Positions 1-9,837 of a stretch of 64,000 bases of DNA are shown here, in pieces. Where the stretch lies: positions 124,001 through 188,000 of the forward strand of contig NZ_VXKQ01000008.1 of NCBI RefSeq assembly GCF_008711465.1, given 5' to 3'. This stretch comes from Francisella sp. SYW-9. GTDB lineage: Bacteria; Pseudomonadota; Gammaproteobacteria; Francisellales; Francisellaceae. Under the pieces are notes generated by a model. It was not told the DNA's origin. It made no database searches and saw only the letters and a list, made by a program, of their open reading frames with translations. Every line of letters begins with the position of its first letter. Within the stretch, counting starts at the first letter, position 1. The translations under genes and the position numbers were made by a program.

Positions 1-11
1 AGAGTGTATCC

Positions 12-650
12 GTGTTAATATTTTTAACAATTCTTGCTTTACAGATTAGTTGCTTAGTTCTTCCGGGACCAGATTTTTTTATAACTATTAGTAATTCTAT
101 CAAATTTGGTCAAAGACAAGGGGTTTATACAGCTTCTGGGATAGCATCAGGAATTCTTATCAATACATTTATCGTCTACTGGTTCGGGTCATTTTTACTC
201 TATAAACAACCGATACTATTTAAGTGCTTAATCTTAATCGGATCCATATATTTAGCTTATCTAGCCTTTAACCTATATAAAAGTATATTTACAAAACAAC
301 AAGATTTAAATCCAAACGCTAGTCAACATATTAAAAACCTAAATACTTTTGCTGTGCCATCAAGTCTTAAGCTTTTTTTAAACGGAGCCTTCACTAATTT
401 AGCTAATGCAAAAGTTTTAGTTTTCTTTAGCTCAATGTTAAGTTTAGTTGATGGTCTATCTAGTTTAGGTAAAGTCGGTATTTGGATATGTATAGCTCTT
501 ACAACATTTATTTGGTTTTGTATTGTTGCTACTTTTTTTGGCAATAATAAGCTTAGACAGATCTTCTTTAGAAATATTAAAAAGCTAGAGTTTATTTCGG
601 CAATATTTATAACTGTTTTTGTAATAATTATTGTAATTGAACTTTTCTAA
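12..650 (+). CDS. LysE/RhtB-family amino-acid exporter
   Basis: Predicted inner-membrane exporter of the LysE/RhtB/CadD fold, which pumps amino acids or small polar metabolites out of the cell. The 212 residues are nearly all hydrophobic segments (about six), and the family's N-terminal PGP motif lies at residues 18-20 within LVLPGPDFF. The start used is a GTG at 12. No in-frame stop lies between it and the window edge, so the real start could be a few codons outside, although the distance to PGP fits the family. The 3' end overlaps the convergent NAD kinase gene by 4 bases. The substrate cannot be told from sequence. Confidence 0.85.
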   Translation: MLIFLTILALQISCLVLPGPDFFITISNSIKFGQRQGVYTASGIASGILINTFIVYWFGSFLLYKQPILFKCLILIGSIYLAYLAFNLYKSIFTKQQDLNPNASQHIKNLNTFAVPSSLKLFLNGAFTNLANAKVLVFFSSMLSLVDGLSSLGKVGIWICIALTTFIWFCIVATFFGNNKLRQIFFRNIKKLEFISAIFITVFVIIIVIELF

Positions 651-1534
651 AATAAAACCTTACTCCAACCTAATTTTTCTCTTAAAGTATCATAATAGTT
701 ATAATCTTGTGTATGTAGAACTGTAACTTTCTTTTCCGCCTTTTTAATAGTCACTTTCTGATGAGAACTTAGGATAGTATCATGTCTACCATCTATACTT
801 AAGACAGGCTCAGGATTATTATATTCTGTTATATAGATATCAATAACACTATCATCTGATATTACCAAAGGTCTACTATTTAATGAATGTGAACATATCG
901 GTACAAGAACTATACTATTTTGATTAGGATTAAGAATCGGACCACCTGCTGCCATAGCATGTGCTGTAGAGCCTGTAGGTGTCGATACAATTAGTCCATC
1001 TCCACGTTGATCAAAAGCATATCTTCCATCGATATAAACTTTTAAACCAAACATTAATCCTCGACTTGAAGTTATTGCTATCTCATTAAGTGCTATTGAT
1101 GCCTCTAAAGGAACACGTAAGTTATCATCAACCCGACACTTAAGCATACTTACATTAGAAATAGAAACTTGACCTTTTAGAATATTCAAAAGATCATCTT
1201 TTAAAGTTCTATCATTTGGAGCTATAGTTGTCAAAAAACCTAGCTTACCTTTATTAACACCCATAACAGGTATATGACTATACAAGGCTAATACTCTAGC
1301 TGCTTTTAAAAAATTTCCATCGCCGCCGACAACAATTGCAACATCGCAATTAAGTGCTATTTCTTTTAAACTAAGAACTTCAATATCTCTTAAATTAATA
1401 TCTTCAGCAGTCTCAGTTTCTACAACTATTTGTAAGCCTTTTTCAACAAGAAAATTACAAAGCATTTCGACAGTTCGACTAACATCCTCTTTATAGTGCT
1501 TCCCTATAATGGCTACTTTTTGATATTCAAACAT
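647..1534 (-). CDS. nadK: NAD kinase
   Basis: Phosphorylates NAD to NADP in the cytoplasm and so sets the NADPH pool. The ATP-NAD kinase signature GGDGNFL is at residues 70-76, and the glycine-rich stretch [17 protein letters not shown], near residue 180, matches the family's second conserved block. Its 295 residues match the usual bacterial length (about 290). It is transcribed alone; a TGNTATACT extended -10 lies 33-41 bases upstream of the start. Identification is firm. Confidence 0.95.
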   Translation of the reverse strand: MFEYQKVAIIGKHYKEDVSRTVEMLCNFLVEKGLQIVVETETAEDINLRDIEVLSLKEIALNCDVAIVVGGDGNFLKAARVLALYSHIPVMGVNKGKLGFLTTIAPNDRTLKDDLLNILKGQVSISNVSMLKCRVDDNLRVPLEASIALNEIAITSSRGLMFGLKVYIDGRYAFDQRGDGLIVSTPTGSTAHAMAAGGPILNPNQNSIVLVPICSHSLNSRPLVISDDSVIDIYITEYNNPEPVLSIDGRHDTILSSHQKVTIKKAEKKVTVLHTQDYNYYDTLREKLGWSKVLF

Positions 1535-1566
1535 TCTCTTTGCTTTAAAAAAATTTTATTAGAACT

Positions 1567-1575
1567 AGTATAGCA
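1567..1575 (-). promoter_or_regulatory. extended -10 promoter element for nadK
   Basis: Read on the minus strand this is TGCTATACT, a TG-N extended -10. The -35 position is poor. It lies 33-41 bases upstream of the nadK ATG. The same TGN-TATAMT form recurs upstream of other genes in this window. Confidence 0.4.
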
Positions 1576-1631
1576 AAAAATAAATTAACCAATAAATATT
1601 AATATCTGATTTTTTTGATAAAGAAAATATT

Positions 1632-2411
1632 CTAAGACTTTAAACGAATACCTTTTTCTAATAAGTACCAGCAAAGGTAATACAATATAAATGTAAAAAT
1701 AATAATTGCAGTAAATGCATAATATGGATTAACAGTTGAAACACCAATAAAACCATATCTCACAAAATCAACTATATAAAATAATGGATTACATGAAGAT
1801 ATAAAATGCCAAAAACCAGTAAGACTATTTATATTATAAAAAACTCCTCCTAAATAGATAAGAGGGGCTAATATAAACGTAGGGAAGATAGTAGTATCAT
1901 CAAATTTCTGTGAGAATATAGCATTTATTAAACCACCAAGTGAGAATAATGCTCCACAAAATATAAACCCAGCTAAAACTAAAAATACACTATGAATAGT
2001 ACTAAAGCCATCCAATACAAATGCTGCTATACTTACTAATATACCAACTACAAATCCTCTAAATATTCCCCCTGAGATGTATCCTAAAATTATTACATGA
2101 TTATTCACAGGAGAAACTAACAGCTCTTCAATCGCCTTACTAAAACGTATCCCAAAAAAAGAGCTTACAACATTACCATATGAGTTTTGAATCACTGCCA
2201 TAATAATAAGACCTGGCGTGATGTACTGCATATAAGTAATACCATCTCCCATAGTACCTATACGTGATCCAACAATCTTACCAAATATCAAAAAATATAA
2301 AATAATAGTTATAACTGATGGTAATAATGTCTGTGGCCAAATTCTAAACATCCTTTTACATTCACGACTAAAGATCGTTACGTACGTTATCCAATAATCT
2401 TTTAAATTCAT
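1632..2411 (-). CDS. yadH: ABC-2 type transporter permease (YadH-like)
   Basis: Membrane half of an ABC exporter. The 259 residues hold about six membrane segments and the ABC2_membrane layout, with a first hydrophobic segment near residues 28-46 (TLLPSVITIILYFLIFG). It starts 8 bases after the ATPase gene and is translated from the same message, so the two form one exporter. The YadGH pair is widely conserved in gammaproteobacteria but its substrate is not established; drug, polysaccharide or lipid export are all possible. Confidence 0.85.
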   Translation of the reverse strand: MNLKDYWITYVTIFSRECKRMFRIWPQTLLPSVITIILYFLIFGKIVGSRIGTMGDGITYMQYITPGLIIMAVIQNSYGNVVSSFFGIRFSKAIEELLVSPVNNHVIILGYISGGIFRGFVVGILVSIAAFVLDGFSTIHSVFLVLAGFIFCGALFSLGGLINAIFSQKFDDTTIFPTFILAPLIYLGGVFYNINSLTGFWHFISSCNPLFYIVDFVRYGFIGVSTVNPYYAFTAIIIFTFILYYLCWYLLEKGIRLKS

Positions 2412-2419
2412 AAATTTAC

Positions 2420-3340
2420 CTATTTATTCCTTGCAACATCTATAAATAATTTCTCTAGTTTTGCTTCTTTAGTACGTACATCTAACACATCTAGATGATA
2501 CTTATTTGTCAATTCTGAAAAAATCTCATTTAAAACAACACCTTTTGAAACTTCTACTTCTAACGTATATTCATCGACCAACTTTATATTACCCGAACTA
2601 AGCTTAATATCCACTTGGCATTTATCCTTTAAGTCAAAGATATAGGTATGCTGATCTGCTGTTTTTAGGAAACTTTTCATATCTGTATTTACATGAACAT
2701 CACCCCTATGAATAAGAGCAATACGGTTACACATAGACTCTGCTTCTTCTAAGTAGTGTGTAGTCAAAATCACAGTCAACCCTTCTTTATGAAACTGCAT
2801 AATCATTTCCCATAAAGAGTTTCTAAGCTCAACATCAACTCCAGCTGTTGGTTCATCTAATATCAGTAATTTTGGTTTATGTATTAATGCTCTGACCACC
2901 ATTAACCTTCTTTTCATTCCACCTGATAAGAATCTTACTTGGGTATTTCTCTTATCATAAAGATCTACTTTTCTAAGTAGCTCCTCTGCATAAGGTATAG
3001 CCTCTTTTCTAGAAATCCCAAAAAATCCAGCCTGTGTAATTAAAATATCTATTGGTTTTTCAAAAAGATTAAGATTTACCTCCTGAGGCATAACTCCTAA
3101 ATGTTTTCTAGCACTTATAAAATCATTATCAATATCATGACCAAATATTTTTATTTGTCCTGACGTTTTATTTACAAGAGAAGAGATCATCCCTAATGTT
3201 GTTGATTTTCCTGCTCCATTTGGACCTAAAAGAGCAAAAAAATCTCCTTTATTTACATCTAAACTAATATCATTTACGGCTTTAAAACCACCTTTATAGA
3301 TTTTAGTTAGATTTTTTATTTCTAACGCTTTTTCACTCAT
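2420..3340 (-). CDS. yadG: ABC transporter ATP-binding protein (YadG-like)
   Basis: Cytoplasmic ATPase that drives the adjacent permease. Visible in order are Walker A GPNGAGKST (about residues 39-47), the signature FLSGGMKRRLMVVRAL, Walker B LLILDEPTAGVD and the switch histidine in LTTHYLEE. The C-terminal 80 residues form the extra domain common in ABC-2 exporter ATPases. At 306 residues it is full length. The gene leads a two-gene operon with the permease; an extended -10 lies about 45 bases upstream. Confidence 0.9.
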   Translation of the reverse strand: MSEKALEIKNLTKIYKGGFKAVNDISLDVNKGDFFALLGPNGAGKSTTLGMISSLVNKTSGQIKIFGHDIDNDFISARKHLGVMPQEVNLNLFEKPIDILITQAGFFGISRKEAIPYAEELLRKVDLYDKRNTQVRFLSGGMKRRLMVVRALIHKPKLLILDEPTAGVDVELRNSLWEMIMQFHKEGLTVILTTHYLEEAESMCNRIALIHRGDVHVNTDMKSFLKTADQHTYIFDLKDKCQVDIKLSSGNIKLVDEYTLEVEVSKGVVLNEIFSELTNKYHLDVLDVRTKEAKLEKLFIDVARNK

Positions 3341-3382
3341 ATGACTAAGATTTATTTATTTTAACTATAAAATGTGAGGACT

Positions 3383-3391
3383 ATTATAGCA
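3383..3391 (-). promoter_or_regulatory. extended -10 promoter element for yadGH
   Basis: On the minus strand this reads TGCTATAAT, a consensus -10 with the TG extension, 43-51 bases upstream of the yadG ATG. No convincing -35 box is seen, as is usual for extended -10 promoters. Confidence 0.5.
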
Positions 3392-3480
3392 CTATGGTTT
3401 TATAGTTATATTGATTTTATGGATTAATTTTTGTTAAAGTGACTAAGCAATTACCTTTTATAAGAAGTTATAACTGATTA

Positions 3481-3894
3481 TTACTCATCACTATTACGCT
3501 CATTAGGTATATCACTATAATACTCAACAAATTCAACTTCATAATCACTAGGATCTATAAAATAGACATTTTTCCTATATTTATTTTCAGCGCCTAATTT
3601 GGCATCAAACCCAGCATTTAATAACCTCTTTTGAATAGATTCAACATCATCTACAACATAAGCAAAATGTGCTAATCCTATTTCATGACCTTTCAAATTT
3701 CGATTTTCTCCTTTTCCATTACTATTAAATGTTAAGTACTGAAAGTCATCTCCAAAATGAACCCAATCTCTATCGACTCCGTTCCAGGTCGAATGTCCTT
3801 TAGCCCTCACATACCAATGAGGAAATGCTGACTTATAAAAATCAATCATACTACCTATATCTTTAACTACTAAGTTCAAATGTTCTATCCTCAT
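3481..3894 (-). CDS. VOC-family protein (glyoxalase/dioxygenase fold)
   Basis: Small cytoplasmic protein of the vicinal oxygen chelate superfamily: MRIEHLNLVVKDIGSMIDFY is a typical first beta-alpha unit, and ENKYRKNVYFIDPSDYEVEFVE a typical last one. His-5 and the Glu of VEFVE are plausible metal ligands. The ATG at 3894 is preferred over a TTG at 3906 because GAGAGG sits 4 bases ahead of it; this gives 137 residues. Members include glyoxalase I, ring-cleavage dioxygenases and resistance proteins. Nothing here picks one, so the function stays open. Confidence 0.75.
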   Translation of the reverse strand: MRIEHLNLVVKDIGSMIDFYKSAFPHWYVRAKGHSTWNGVDRDWVHFGDDFQYLTFNSNGKGENRNLKGHEIGLAHFAYVVDDVESIQKRLLNAGFDAKLGAENKYRKNVYFIDPSDYEVEFVEYYSDIPNERNSDE

Positions 3895-4065
3895 TTTTCC
3901 TCTCAATTATTAATAATCCTTTTCAAGTTACTTATGATTGTAATACCTCAACATAAGTTGAGGGCAAGGCTTTTTTGAGAAATTTTACTAAATTACCAGA
4001 GAAACAACCTTCAAAGATAAGGCTAGATAATAATTATTAAGAGATACTTTTATATTAAGAAAAAG

Positions 4066-4839
4066 CTAAAAGTATGTATTTTTTATCATAAAAATAATAC
4101 TTAAACCAACCACTACTATAAATATTGGCCTAACAAGTTTTGAGCCTTTTAATATAACCATTCTAGATCCTACAATGCCACCGAAGAAACTTCCAATAGC
4201 CATTAAAAATCCAAATATATAATTCACATGTCCTGATAAGATAAATACTGTAAGAGAAAAAACGTTACTTTTTAAGTTTAATACTTTGGCATACCCTGAA
4301 GCTTGTAGAAATGTATAACCAAGAAAATACACTATTGCAATAATCCAGAAATTTCCTGTACCTGGACCAAAAAATCCATCATATGCACCTAAAAGAAACC
4401 CAAATAATGTAAAAAATGCCACTTCTGACATCTTTTTTTTACCTTGATTAACCCCAAGATTCTTATTTACAATGCTAAAAATAAAAACCACAATTAGGAG
4501 TATTGGAACAAGTTTATTCATAAAATCATTATGGATCACAACAGCTAATATTGTGCCCAACGATGCCCCAATAAAACCAGCTATCAAACCTCTTAGAACT
4601 GTTTTGAAATTTATCAGACCATTTTTATAATACTTAAAAGTTGCCATCGCTGTACCAATACTAGCTTGAAGCTTATTGGTACCAAGGATCATAACAATTG
4701 GTAGTCCCGTCATACTTAAGGCTGGAATACTTATCAATCCACCACCACCCGCAATAGCATCAATAAAACTAGCTAAAAAACCCATCAATATTATAAAAAA
4801 ACATAATATAAAAAAATGGTTAGCAAAAAACTCTTGCAT
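4066..4839 (-). CDS. TSUP-family (TauE/SafE) permease
   Basis: Integral membrane protein of 257 residues with about eight hydrophobic segments, typical of the TSUP family, which moves sulfite, sulfoacetate or related small anions. The two family repeats are visible: FIDAIAGGGGLISIPAL in the first half and GAYDGFFGPGTGNFW in the second. It lies 4 bases downstream of a small cupin gene on the same strand and is probably translated with it. The substrate is unknown. Confidence 0.85.
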   Translation of the reverse strand: MQEFFANHFFILCFFIILMGFLASFIDAIAGGGGLISIPALSMTGLPIVMILGTNKLQASIGTAMATFKYYKNGLINFKTVLRGLIAGFIGASLGTILAVVIHNDFMNKLVPILLIVVFIFSIVNKNLGVNQGKKKMSEVAFFTLFGFLLGAYDGFFGPGTGNFWIIAIVYFLGYTFLQASGYAKVLNLKSNVFSLTVFILSGHVNYIFGFLMAIGSFFGGIVGSRMVILKGSKLVRPIFIVVVGLSIIFMIKNTYF

Positions 4840-4843
4840 ATAT

Positions 4844-5155
4844 TTATTTTCCTTTAAAATGTATAGCTAACCATATAGTTGGATTAGCAGTATAAGTAAC
4901 CCAATGCTTAGTATTTCTGGGTATTAGCAGATACTCACCTTCTCCTAGGTTATACTCTTTATTTTCTAATACAAGCTTTGCGCCACCTTTTAATATTAAA
5001 ACCCACTCATCATGATTTTGAATATATGGTTTATCGATATCAGTAACTTGCCCATAAGAAATAATTTTCTCAATTTGAACATCTTTATGATTTAAGAGAT
5101 TTATAAAAATTTCATCATCACAAAAATCATTAGAAATACTGAAAATATTATCCAT
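4844..5155 (-). CDS. cupin-domain protein
   Basis: 103-residue single-domain cupin. The second cupin motif is clear around GEGEYLLIPRNTKHWV (near residues 72-87), and the first is degenerate around HDEWVLILKGGAKLVLE. The His and Glu positions allow a metal site, so it could be a small metal-dependent enzyme or sensor. It precedes the TSUP permease by 4 bases and is probably co-transcribed, which hints at shared handling of one metabolite. The reaction cannot be assigned. Confidence 0.75.
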   Translation of the reverse strand: MDNIFSISNDFCDDEIFINLLNHKDVQIEKIISYGQVTDIDKPYIQNHDEWVLILKGGAKLVLENKEYNLGEGEYLLIPRNTKHWVTYTANPTIWLAIHFKGK

Positions 5156-5193
5156 AATTATAGAAGCCTTTTAGGTGTCTAGAATTCTCTACA

Positions 5194-7536
5194 TTACATT
5201 ATTTGAGAATCTTTTTTATTGTCATTTTTAATGTATATATCCATTTTAGCAAGTGAAATTCTAATATTATTTGCGTTAAACTCTTCTAACACTTTTATTC
5301 TTAAGTCACTTAAAATATGAATTTTCATAGTTCTCAAACAGTATGCTCTAACCATAAGAATCATAGATGACTCACCGTAGTCATATAAAAGATACTCTGG
5401 TTTTGGCTCCAAAAGTATTCTTCTATCTGCCTTAATTACTTTCTCACATATAGACACAGCCTTTTTAAAATCATCCTCGTAAGATAATCTTATTGGTAAA
5501 TCAAGTCTTACTTTCTTATCAAGTGTTTCATTAGAAACCACATCTGTTACCATGACATGATTGGGAACTATTAGTGAATTATTATCAAACGTTAATATTT
5601 CTGTAGCTCTAATACTAATATTTTTTACTACACCAATCTCTTTATTAACTTTAACCCAATCACCTATTTTAACTGGTCTCTCAAACAGCATAATAAGGCC
5701 CGCAAAGAAATTTTTAATCAAATCTTGCATAGCAAACCCCAGTCCGACAGATAGACCAGAAACAATAAATGTAATTGCCGTATTACTCATACCCAAACAT
5801 TTAATAAATATAAATACTGCTATTAATATAAATAGATATTTAATTATAGACATTGCTGCTTCTATAGATCCATGATCCATTTTTGTATAAGGAAACACTC
5901 TTCTATTACAAAATATTATCGTAAGCTTACCGACAAACAAAGTTATAACAAATAGCACTAGTGACTCTAATAAGGTAACCGCAGGTATTATCTTTATACC
6001 CAAAATACTAATTCCATGATAAGCAAAAATTTCCCATAAATCTTTAAGCTTTTCTGGTTGAATATTTAAAGATAAAGGCAACAAGATCAAAAATATTAAT
6101 ATCGCCAAAATAAACATTATATTTTTTACCCAATATCGAAGGTTAGCTCTTTTAAAACCACCTAAAATATTTTCAACCAAACCTCTAGTTAGAATAATCT
6201 TATTTTTCTTACATAGAATTAAATCTACAGCTAATACAAGAAGCTTATAAAAGACATAAACATATGTGCCCCAAAAGAAAGTTTGATATAAATCAAATCC
6301 TATAGACATCCCAAGATTAGGATACCCTCCTAAAATCATTGTAAAAATACTAACAACTAAACTAATAAATATAAAATATTTTGTACAAACTAATACTTTT
6401 AATTTAGTTTCTCGTGACCTAATCTTAGGTTTACTTAACATTATGAAAGCAATAGTTGCTGGAATAAGCATCAACAACATAAAAAAGAAAACTAAAACTA
6501 AAATATCATCTTTAGGCATTACTGCGATAAAATGACCTCGTTCAAAGTTAATCAAATTTGATCTAAATAGATACATAATTAAACCAAAAATACTATATAA
6601 AACTAAGATTGTTACTTTTATGCTTCTTGAAAGAACAACCTTAGCAAACGATTCCAAGACAAATAATATAGCCGAGTAGATAACAATAACTTGTAATATA
6701 GTATCAATTACATAGATAGAGTTATTAGATAGATTTCCAATATAGTTTAGATAATTAGCTATAGCTAAAATCACTAAAGGATAAACAATAGTACTTAGCA
6801 TTAAAATATAAATGCTGTTAAATTTAATAGTTGCCTTGGATATGTTTCTTTTATGCTGCAACCTTGGGTTTTCAACCAATATTTTCTTAAGTGAAAAAAA
6901 TCTTTTTATAAGAAAATAAATACCTAGTATAAAAATAAAAATCAGCATATCTTTTGATATCATTGCTAGGTTTTTTATAAAACTGTTTTTAGCACTAATC
7001 CAATTACCCCACTGCCATAAAACATTATTTTTTTCGAACCTAAACTGATTTCGTAAATAAGTTCTCATATTAGAAATATGTGTCAGAGCATCTTCAACAT
7101 TTAATTTAGTCTCTTTTAAAAGTATCAATTCATTTAGAATAGAAGCTCTACGGTGAGTATAATTTTTTAACTTTGCCTTAAACTCACTATTTTCTTCGAC
7201 CTGCTTATTTATAAAGCCTGAGAATTTTTTTATTTGATATTTTTTTTGAATAAATGAAAGCAAAGAGTCAACTCTTTCAAGCTTACTATTTAAGTTAGCC
7301 ATTTGTTTACTTAAATAATGTTTATAGCTTAGAAGCTTACTTCTCTGGTAAGCTATCTTTATTTCACTATTTGCTTTATCATCTTTAATAACTAAAAGAT
7401 AACTATTTATCTCTTTAACTTTATGGTCTATATCATTTGAGCGACTACTTGCATAAGATTGTTGACAAAGTCCTAATAAAAGAAATAATATAATACAAAA
7501 ATAATTATTTATTGATATAAGTTTTAAATTTTTCAT
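5194..7536 (-). CDS. large MscS-family mechanosensitive channel (MscK/YjeP type)
   Basis: Inner-membrane channel likely to protect against osmotic downshock. Order: signal peptide ending near QQSYASS, a charged periplasmic coiled-coil-rich region to about residue 170, some eight extra membrane segments, then the MscS core with the pore helix block GLSVGLGFAMQDLIKNFFAG and the beta domain (MLFERPVKIGDWVKV). The ATG at 7536 (780 residues) is chosen over an upstream one at 7587 because it opens directly on the signal peptide and has GGAA upstream. It is shorter than E. coli MscK (about 1120). It appears to be a single gene. Confidence 0.85.
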   Translation of the reverse strand: MKNLKLISINNYFCIILFLLLGLCQQSYASSRSNDIDHKVKEINSYLLVIKDDKANSEIKIAYQRSKLLSYKHYLSKQMANLNSKLERVDSLLSFIQKKYQIKKFSGFINKQVEENSEFKAKLKNYTHRRASILNELILLKETKLNVEDALTHISNMRTYLRNQFRFEKNNVLWQWGNWISAKNSFIKNLAMISKDMLIFIFILGIYFLIKRFFSLKKILVENPRLQHKRNISKATIKFNSIYILMLSTIVYPLVILAIANYLNYIGNLSNNSIYVIDTILQVIVIYSAILFVLESFAKVVLSRSIKVTILVLYSIFGLIMYLFRSNLINFERGHFIAVMPKDDILVLVFFFMLLMLIPATIAFIMLSKPKIRSRETKLKVLVCTKYFIFISLVVSIFTMILGGYPNLGMSIGFDLYQTFFWGTYVYVFYKLLVLAVDLILCKKNKIILTRGLVENILGGFKRANLRYWVKNIMFILAILIFLILLPLSLNIQPEKLKDLWEIFAYHGISILGIKIIPAVTLLESLVLFVITLFVGKLTIIFCNRRVFPYTKMDHGSIEAAMSIIKYLFILIAVFIFIKCLGMSNTAITFIVSGLSVGLGFAMQDLIKNFFAGLIMLFERPVKIGDWVKVNKEIGVVKNISIRATEILTFDNNSLIVPNHVMVTDVVSNETLDKKVRLDLPIRLSYEDDFKKAVSICEKVIKADRRILLEPKPEYLLYDYGESSMILMVRAYCLRTMKIHILSDLRIKVLEEFNANNIRISLAKMDIYIKNDNKKDSQIM

Positions 7537-7657
7537 ATAAAGTTCCAAATCTAAAATTTCAACAATCTCCTTCCTTAAGGTTAGCATATTAATACCAAAT
7601 AATATTAGTTTTAAACAAAGACTTATTCATAATATGAAATATTTCAGACAATTTTTT

Positions 7658-7666
7658 TGCTATAAT
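7658..7666 (+). promoter_or_regulatory. extended -10 promoter element for tatD
   Basis: TGCTATAAT, a consensus -10 with TG extension, ends 31 bases before the tatD ATG, giving a short leader. The -35 region has no good match. Confidence 0.5.
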
Positions 7667-7697
7667 CTGTTACAAATTAAATAAAGCTTTATCAAAA

Positions 7698-8471
7698 ATG
7701 ATAATAGACTCACATTGCCATCTTAATTATTTAAAACTAGAAGATACAAGCCTTGATAATGTCATTACAAATGCTAAAAATGCAGGTATAGATAAAATAG
7801 TTTCAATTGCGGTAGCATGGCATGAGATTAATGATATCCAAAAAATAGCTGAATCATATAATAATGTGTTTTTTTCAGTTGGAGTTCATCCAAGTGAATT
7901 AGATTCGCATCAGCCTAGCACAAAAGAAATTATTACCAGATCAAATCATTCAAAATGTGTCGCAATTGGAGAAACTGGATTAGACTACTACTATAATGAC
8001 CAAGAAACAAAACCTAAACAAATATCTAAATTTGTAAATCATATCCAAGCAGCTATTGAAGTAGCAAAACCTATAATTGTACATACTAGAGCTGCCAAGC
8101 AAGATACTTTAGATATTTTAAGATCTGAAAATATCGAAAAATGTGGCGGTATTCTACATTGTTTTACAGAAGATTATGATATGGCAAAACAAGCTATAGA
8201 CATGGGAATGTATATCTCGTTTTCAGGAATATTAACTTTTAAAAATGCCAAAGATATCCAAGAAACTGCCAAAAAGCTTCCCTTAGACAGAATACTTATA
8301 GAAACTGATGCGCCATATCTTACTCCAGTACCATATAGGGGCAAGCCAAACTATCCAGAGTATGTTAAATATGTTGCAGAATTTCTTGCACAATTAAGAA
8401 ATGAAGATCTTGAAAAAGTAGCTAAACAAACTTATGAAAATACTTGTGATGTTTTCAAATTAAACCAATAA
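7698..8471 (+). CDS. tatD: TatD-family metal-dependent DNase
   Basis: Cytoplasmic deoxyribonuclease-type hydrolase of the TIM-barrel metallohydrolase superfamily. All marker motifs are present: IDSHCHLN at residues 3-10, GETGLDYYY, HTRAA, LHCF and ETDAPYLTP, which supply the His, Glu and Asp metal ligands. 257 residues is the standard length. The paralogues TatD, YcfH and YjjV cannot be separated confidently; YcfH-like is possible. It ends exactly where the convergent trmL gene ends. Confidence 0.9.
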   Translation: MIIDSHCHLNYLKLEDTSLDNVITNAKNAGIDKIVSIAVAWHEINDIQKIAESYNNVFFSVGVHPSELDSHQPSTKEIITRSNHSKCVAIGETGLDYYYNDQETKPKQISKFVNHIQAAIEVAKPIIVHTRAAKQDTLDILRSENIEKCGGILHCFTEDYDMAKQAIDMGMYISFSGILTFKNAKDIQETAKKLPLDRILIETDAPYLTPVPYRGKPNYPEYVKYVAEFLAQLRNEDLEKVAKQTYENTCDVFKLNQ

Positions 8472-8939
8472 TTATAATAAACCCAGCTTATCAAAACCTA
8501 TATTATTTAGAGCACCATATAATATAACAGCCACTGAATTCGATAGATTTAAACTTCGACTATTTTTGTGCATAGGGATCTTAAGTTGGGTCTGTTTCAG
8601 TAGTTCTAAAACTTCACTAGGAAGTCCTCTTGTCTCAGGACCAAAAAGTAGAATATCATCACGGCCAAAATCTACTTGATGATAATATTGTTTTGCCTTT
8701 GTAGTACAAGCCCAAATTTTTTTAGCTTTATTTTTTTGATAAAACTCATCAAAGTTTTTATAAATCTTAAGATCCGCAAACTCATGATAATCTAACCCAG
8801 CTCTTCTTAACTGCTTATCTTCTAGTTTAAAACCTAAAGGTTCTATCAAATGCAAATTAGCACCTACATTCGCACATAATCGAATAATATTACCAGTATT
8901 TGGTGGTATTTCTGGTTCGTATAAAGCTATATTTATCAT
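8472..8939 (-). CDS. trmL: tRNA (cytidine/uridine(34)-2'-O)-methyltransferase
   Basis: SPOUT-class methyltransferase that methylates the ribose of the wobble base of tRNA-Leu isoacceptors. N-terminal NIALYEPEIPPNTGNIIRLC and the knot motifs LLFGPETRGLP and IPMHKNSRSLNLSNSVAVIL are typical of TrmL/YibK. 155 residues is full length. It abuts convergent tatD with no gap. Confidence 0.93.
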   Translation of the reverse strand: MINIALYEPEIPPNTGNIIRLCANVGANLHLIEPLGFKLEDKQLRRAGLDYHEFADLKIYKNFDEFYQKNKAKKIWACTTKAKQYYHQVDFGRDDILLFGPETRGLPSEVLELLKQTQLKIPMHKNSRSLNLSNSVAVILYGALNNIGFDKLGLL

Positions 8940-9053
8940 ATGAATAATTACTCTAATTTCACTTTTTGGAAATTTTAAAACTTAGTTGTGAATTCTATAG
9001 AATATTACTTTTTTTTACAATTTAATTATAAGACTAAAATAAATGCGCAGCAT

Positions 9054-9764
9054 TTATATATGTAGCTCGTCATCTAAAAAATGCTCGAATTCATTTTCTT
9101 TAGCATTTTTTTTCTTTATTTGTTTATTGTATAAATCTTCATAGCTTTTAATAGCTTTTTCATTCATAACTTCCTCTAAATACTCAGGATCTATTAGAAA
9201 TGGTTTTGTAGAGGTTTTTTGGTTTTGAATAACCGCAGGCATTCTTAGTGAATATAATACGCGGACATTATTATTATTTTTCTTAGACTTATCCAGCATA
9301 ACTATTAAATTAGCCTTTACATCGTATTTTCTTGGCACAAGATGATATTCTTTCTTACCATATGCATTAATCTGCTTTATTGGTCGTAACTTAAGGTTTA
9401 GTTGAACAGGCCTTTTAATTACTCTCTTATTATATTTTTTTAAAGCTGCAATAACTTTTTCTTTATTATCTTCTTCCAGTCTATCTTCAGTCTCACTTAA
9501 CTGTGGCAAAATTTGTTTAATAAAATCATCCGCTTCCTGCTGATTTAAGGCCATACATGTCCCTGCACCATCAACACTTTTATCAAAGCAACTATGCTTA
9601 TCTATAAACAGGTAGAGATTTTGGGTTTTATCATAATAAATTTGGTACTCTGGTAACTTTACAGGATGACCTAAATATACAAATTTATGATCTGTAATAA
9701 TAGCACAGGCTGAAAGAGTAATAACAAATACTATCAAAGAAAAAAACTTAATGAATCCAGTCAT
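9054..9764 (-). CDS. uncharacterised lipoprotein
   Basis: 236 residues with a lipoprotein signal: a hydrophobic stretch and lipobox LSAC, with the acylated Cys at about residue 20. The mature part has no membrane segment and looks soluble and envelope-anchored. It is lysine-rich, with an acidic and basic C-terminal tail (KKKNAKENEFEHFLDD). No family is recognised. It lies about 70 bases downstream of hemB on the same strand and may be read through from that operon, but nothing links it to haem synthesis. Confidence 0.7.
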   Translation of the reverse strand: MTGFIKFFSLIVFVITLSACAIITDHKFVYLGHPVKLPEYQIYYDKTQNLYLFIDKHSCFDKSVDGAGTCMALNQQEADDFIKQILPQLSETEDRLEEDNKEKVIAALKKYNKRVIKRPVQLNLKLRPIKQINAYGKKEYHLVPRKYDVKANLIVMLDKSKKNNNNVRVLYSLRMPAVIQNQKTSTKPFLIDPEYLEEVMNEKAIKSYEDLYNKQIKKKNAKENEFEHFLDDELHI

Positions 9765-9837
9765 TATTTACTTATAGGGAATATAGTGTGCTTATCAAAA
9801 ATTCTATATAAAATTATTTTTATTACAATTGATTTAA

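Noticed and set aside
3946-3976. Hairpin CCTCAAC/GTTGAGG with a nearby T run, as a terminator
   Set aside because: The T run follows it only on plus, where no gene ends; both neighbouring genes are on minus. It may be chance or a 5' leader structure.
5561-5875. 104-codon open frame on plus inside the MscS-type gene
   Set aside because: Antisense to the conserved pore region; explained by the codon use of the real gene.
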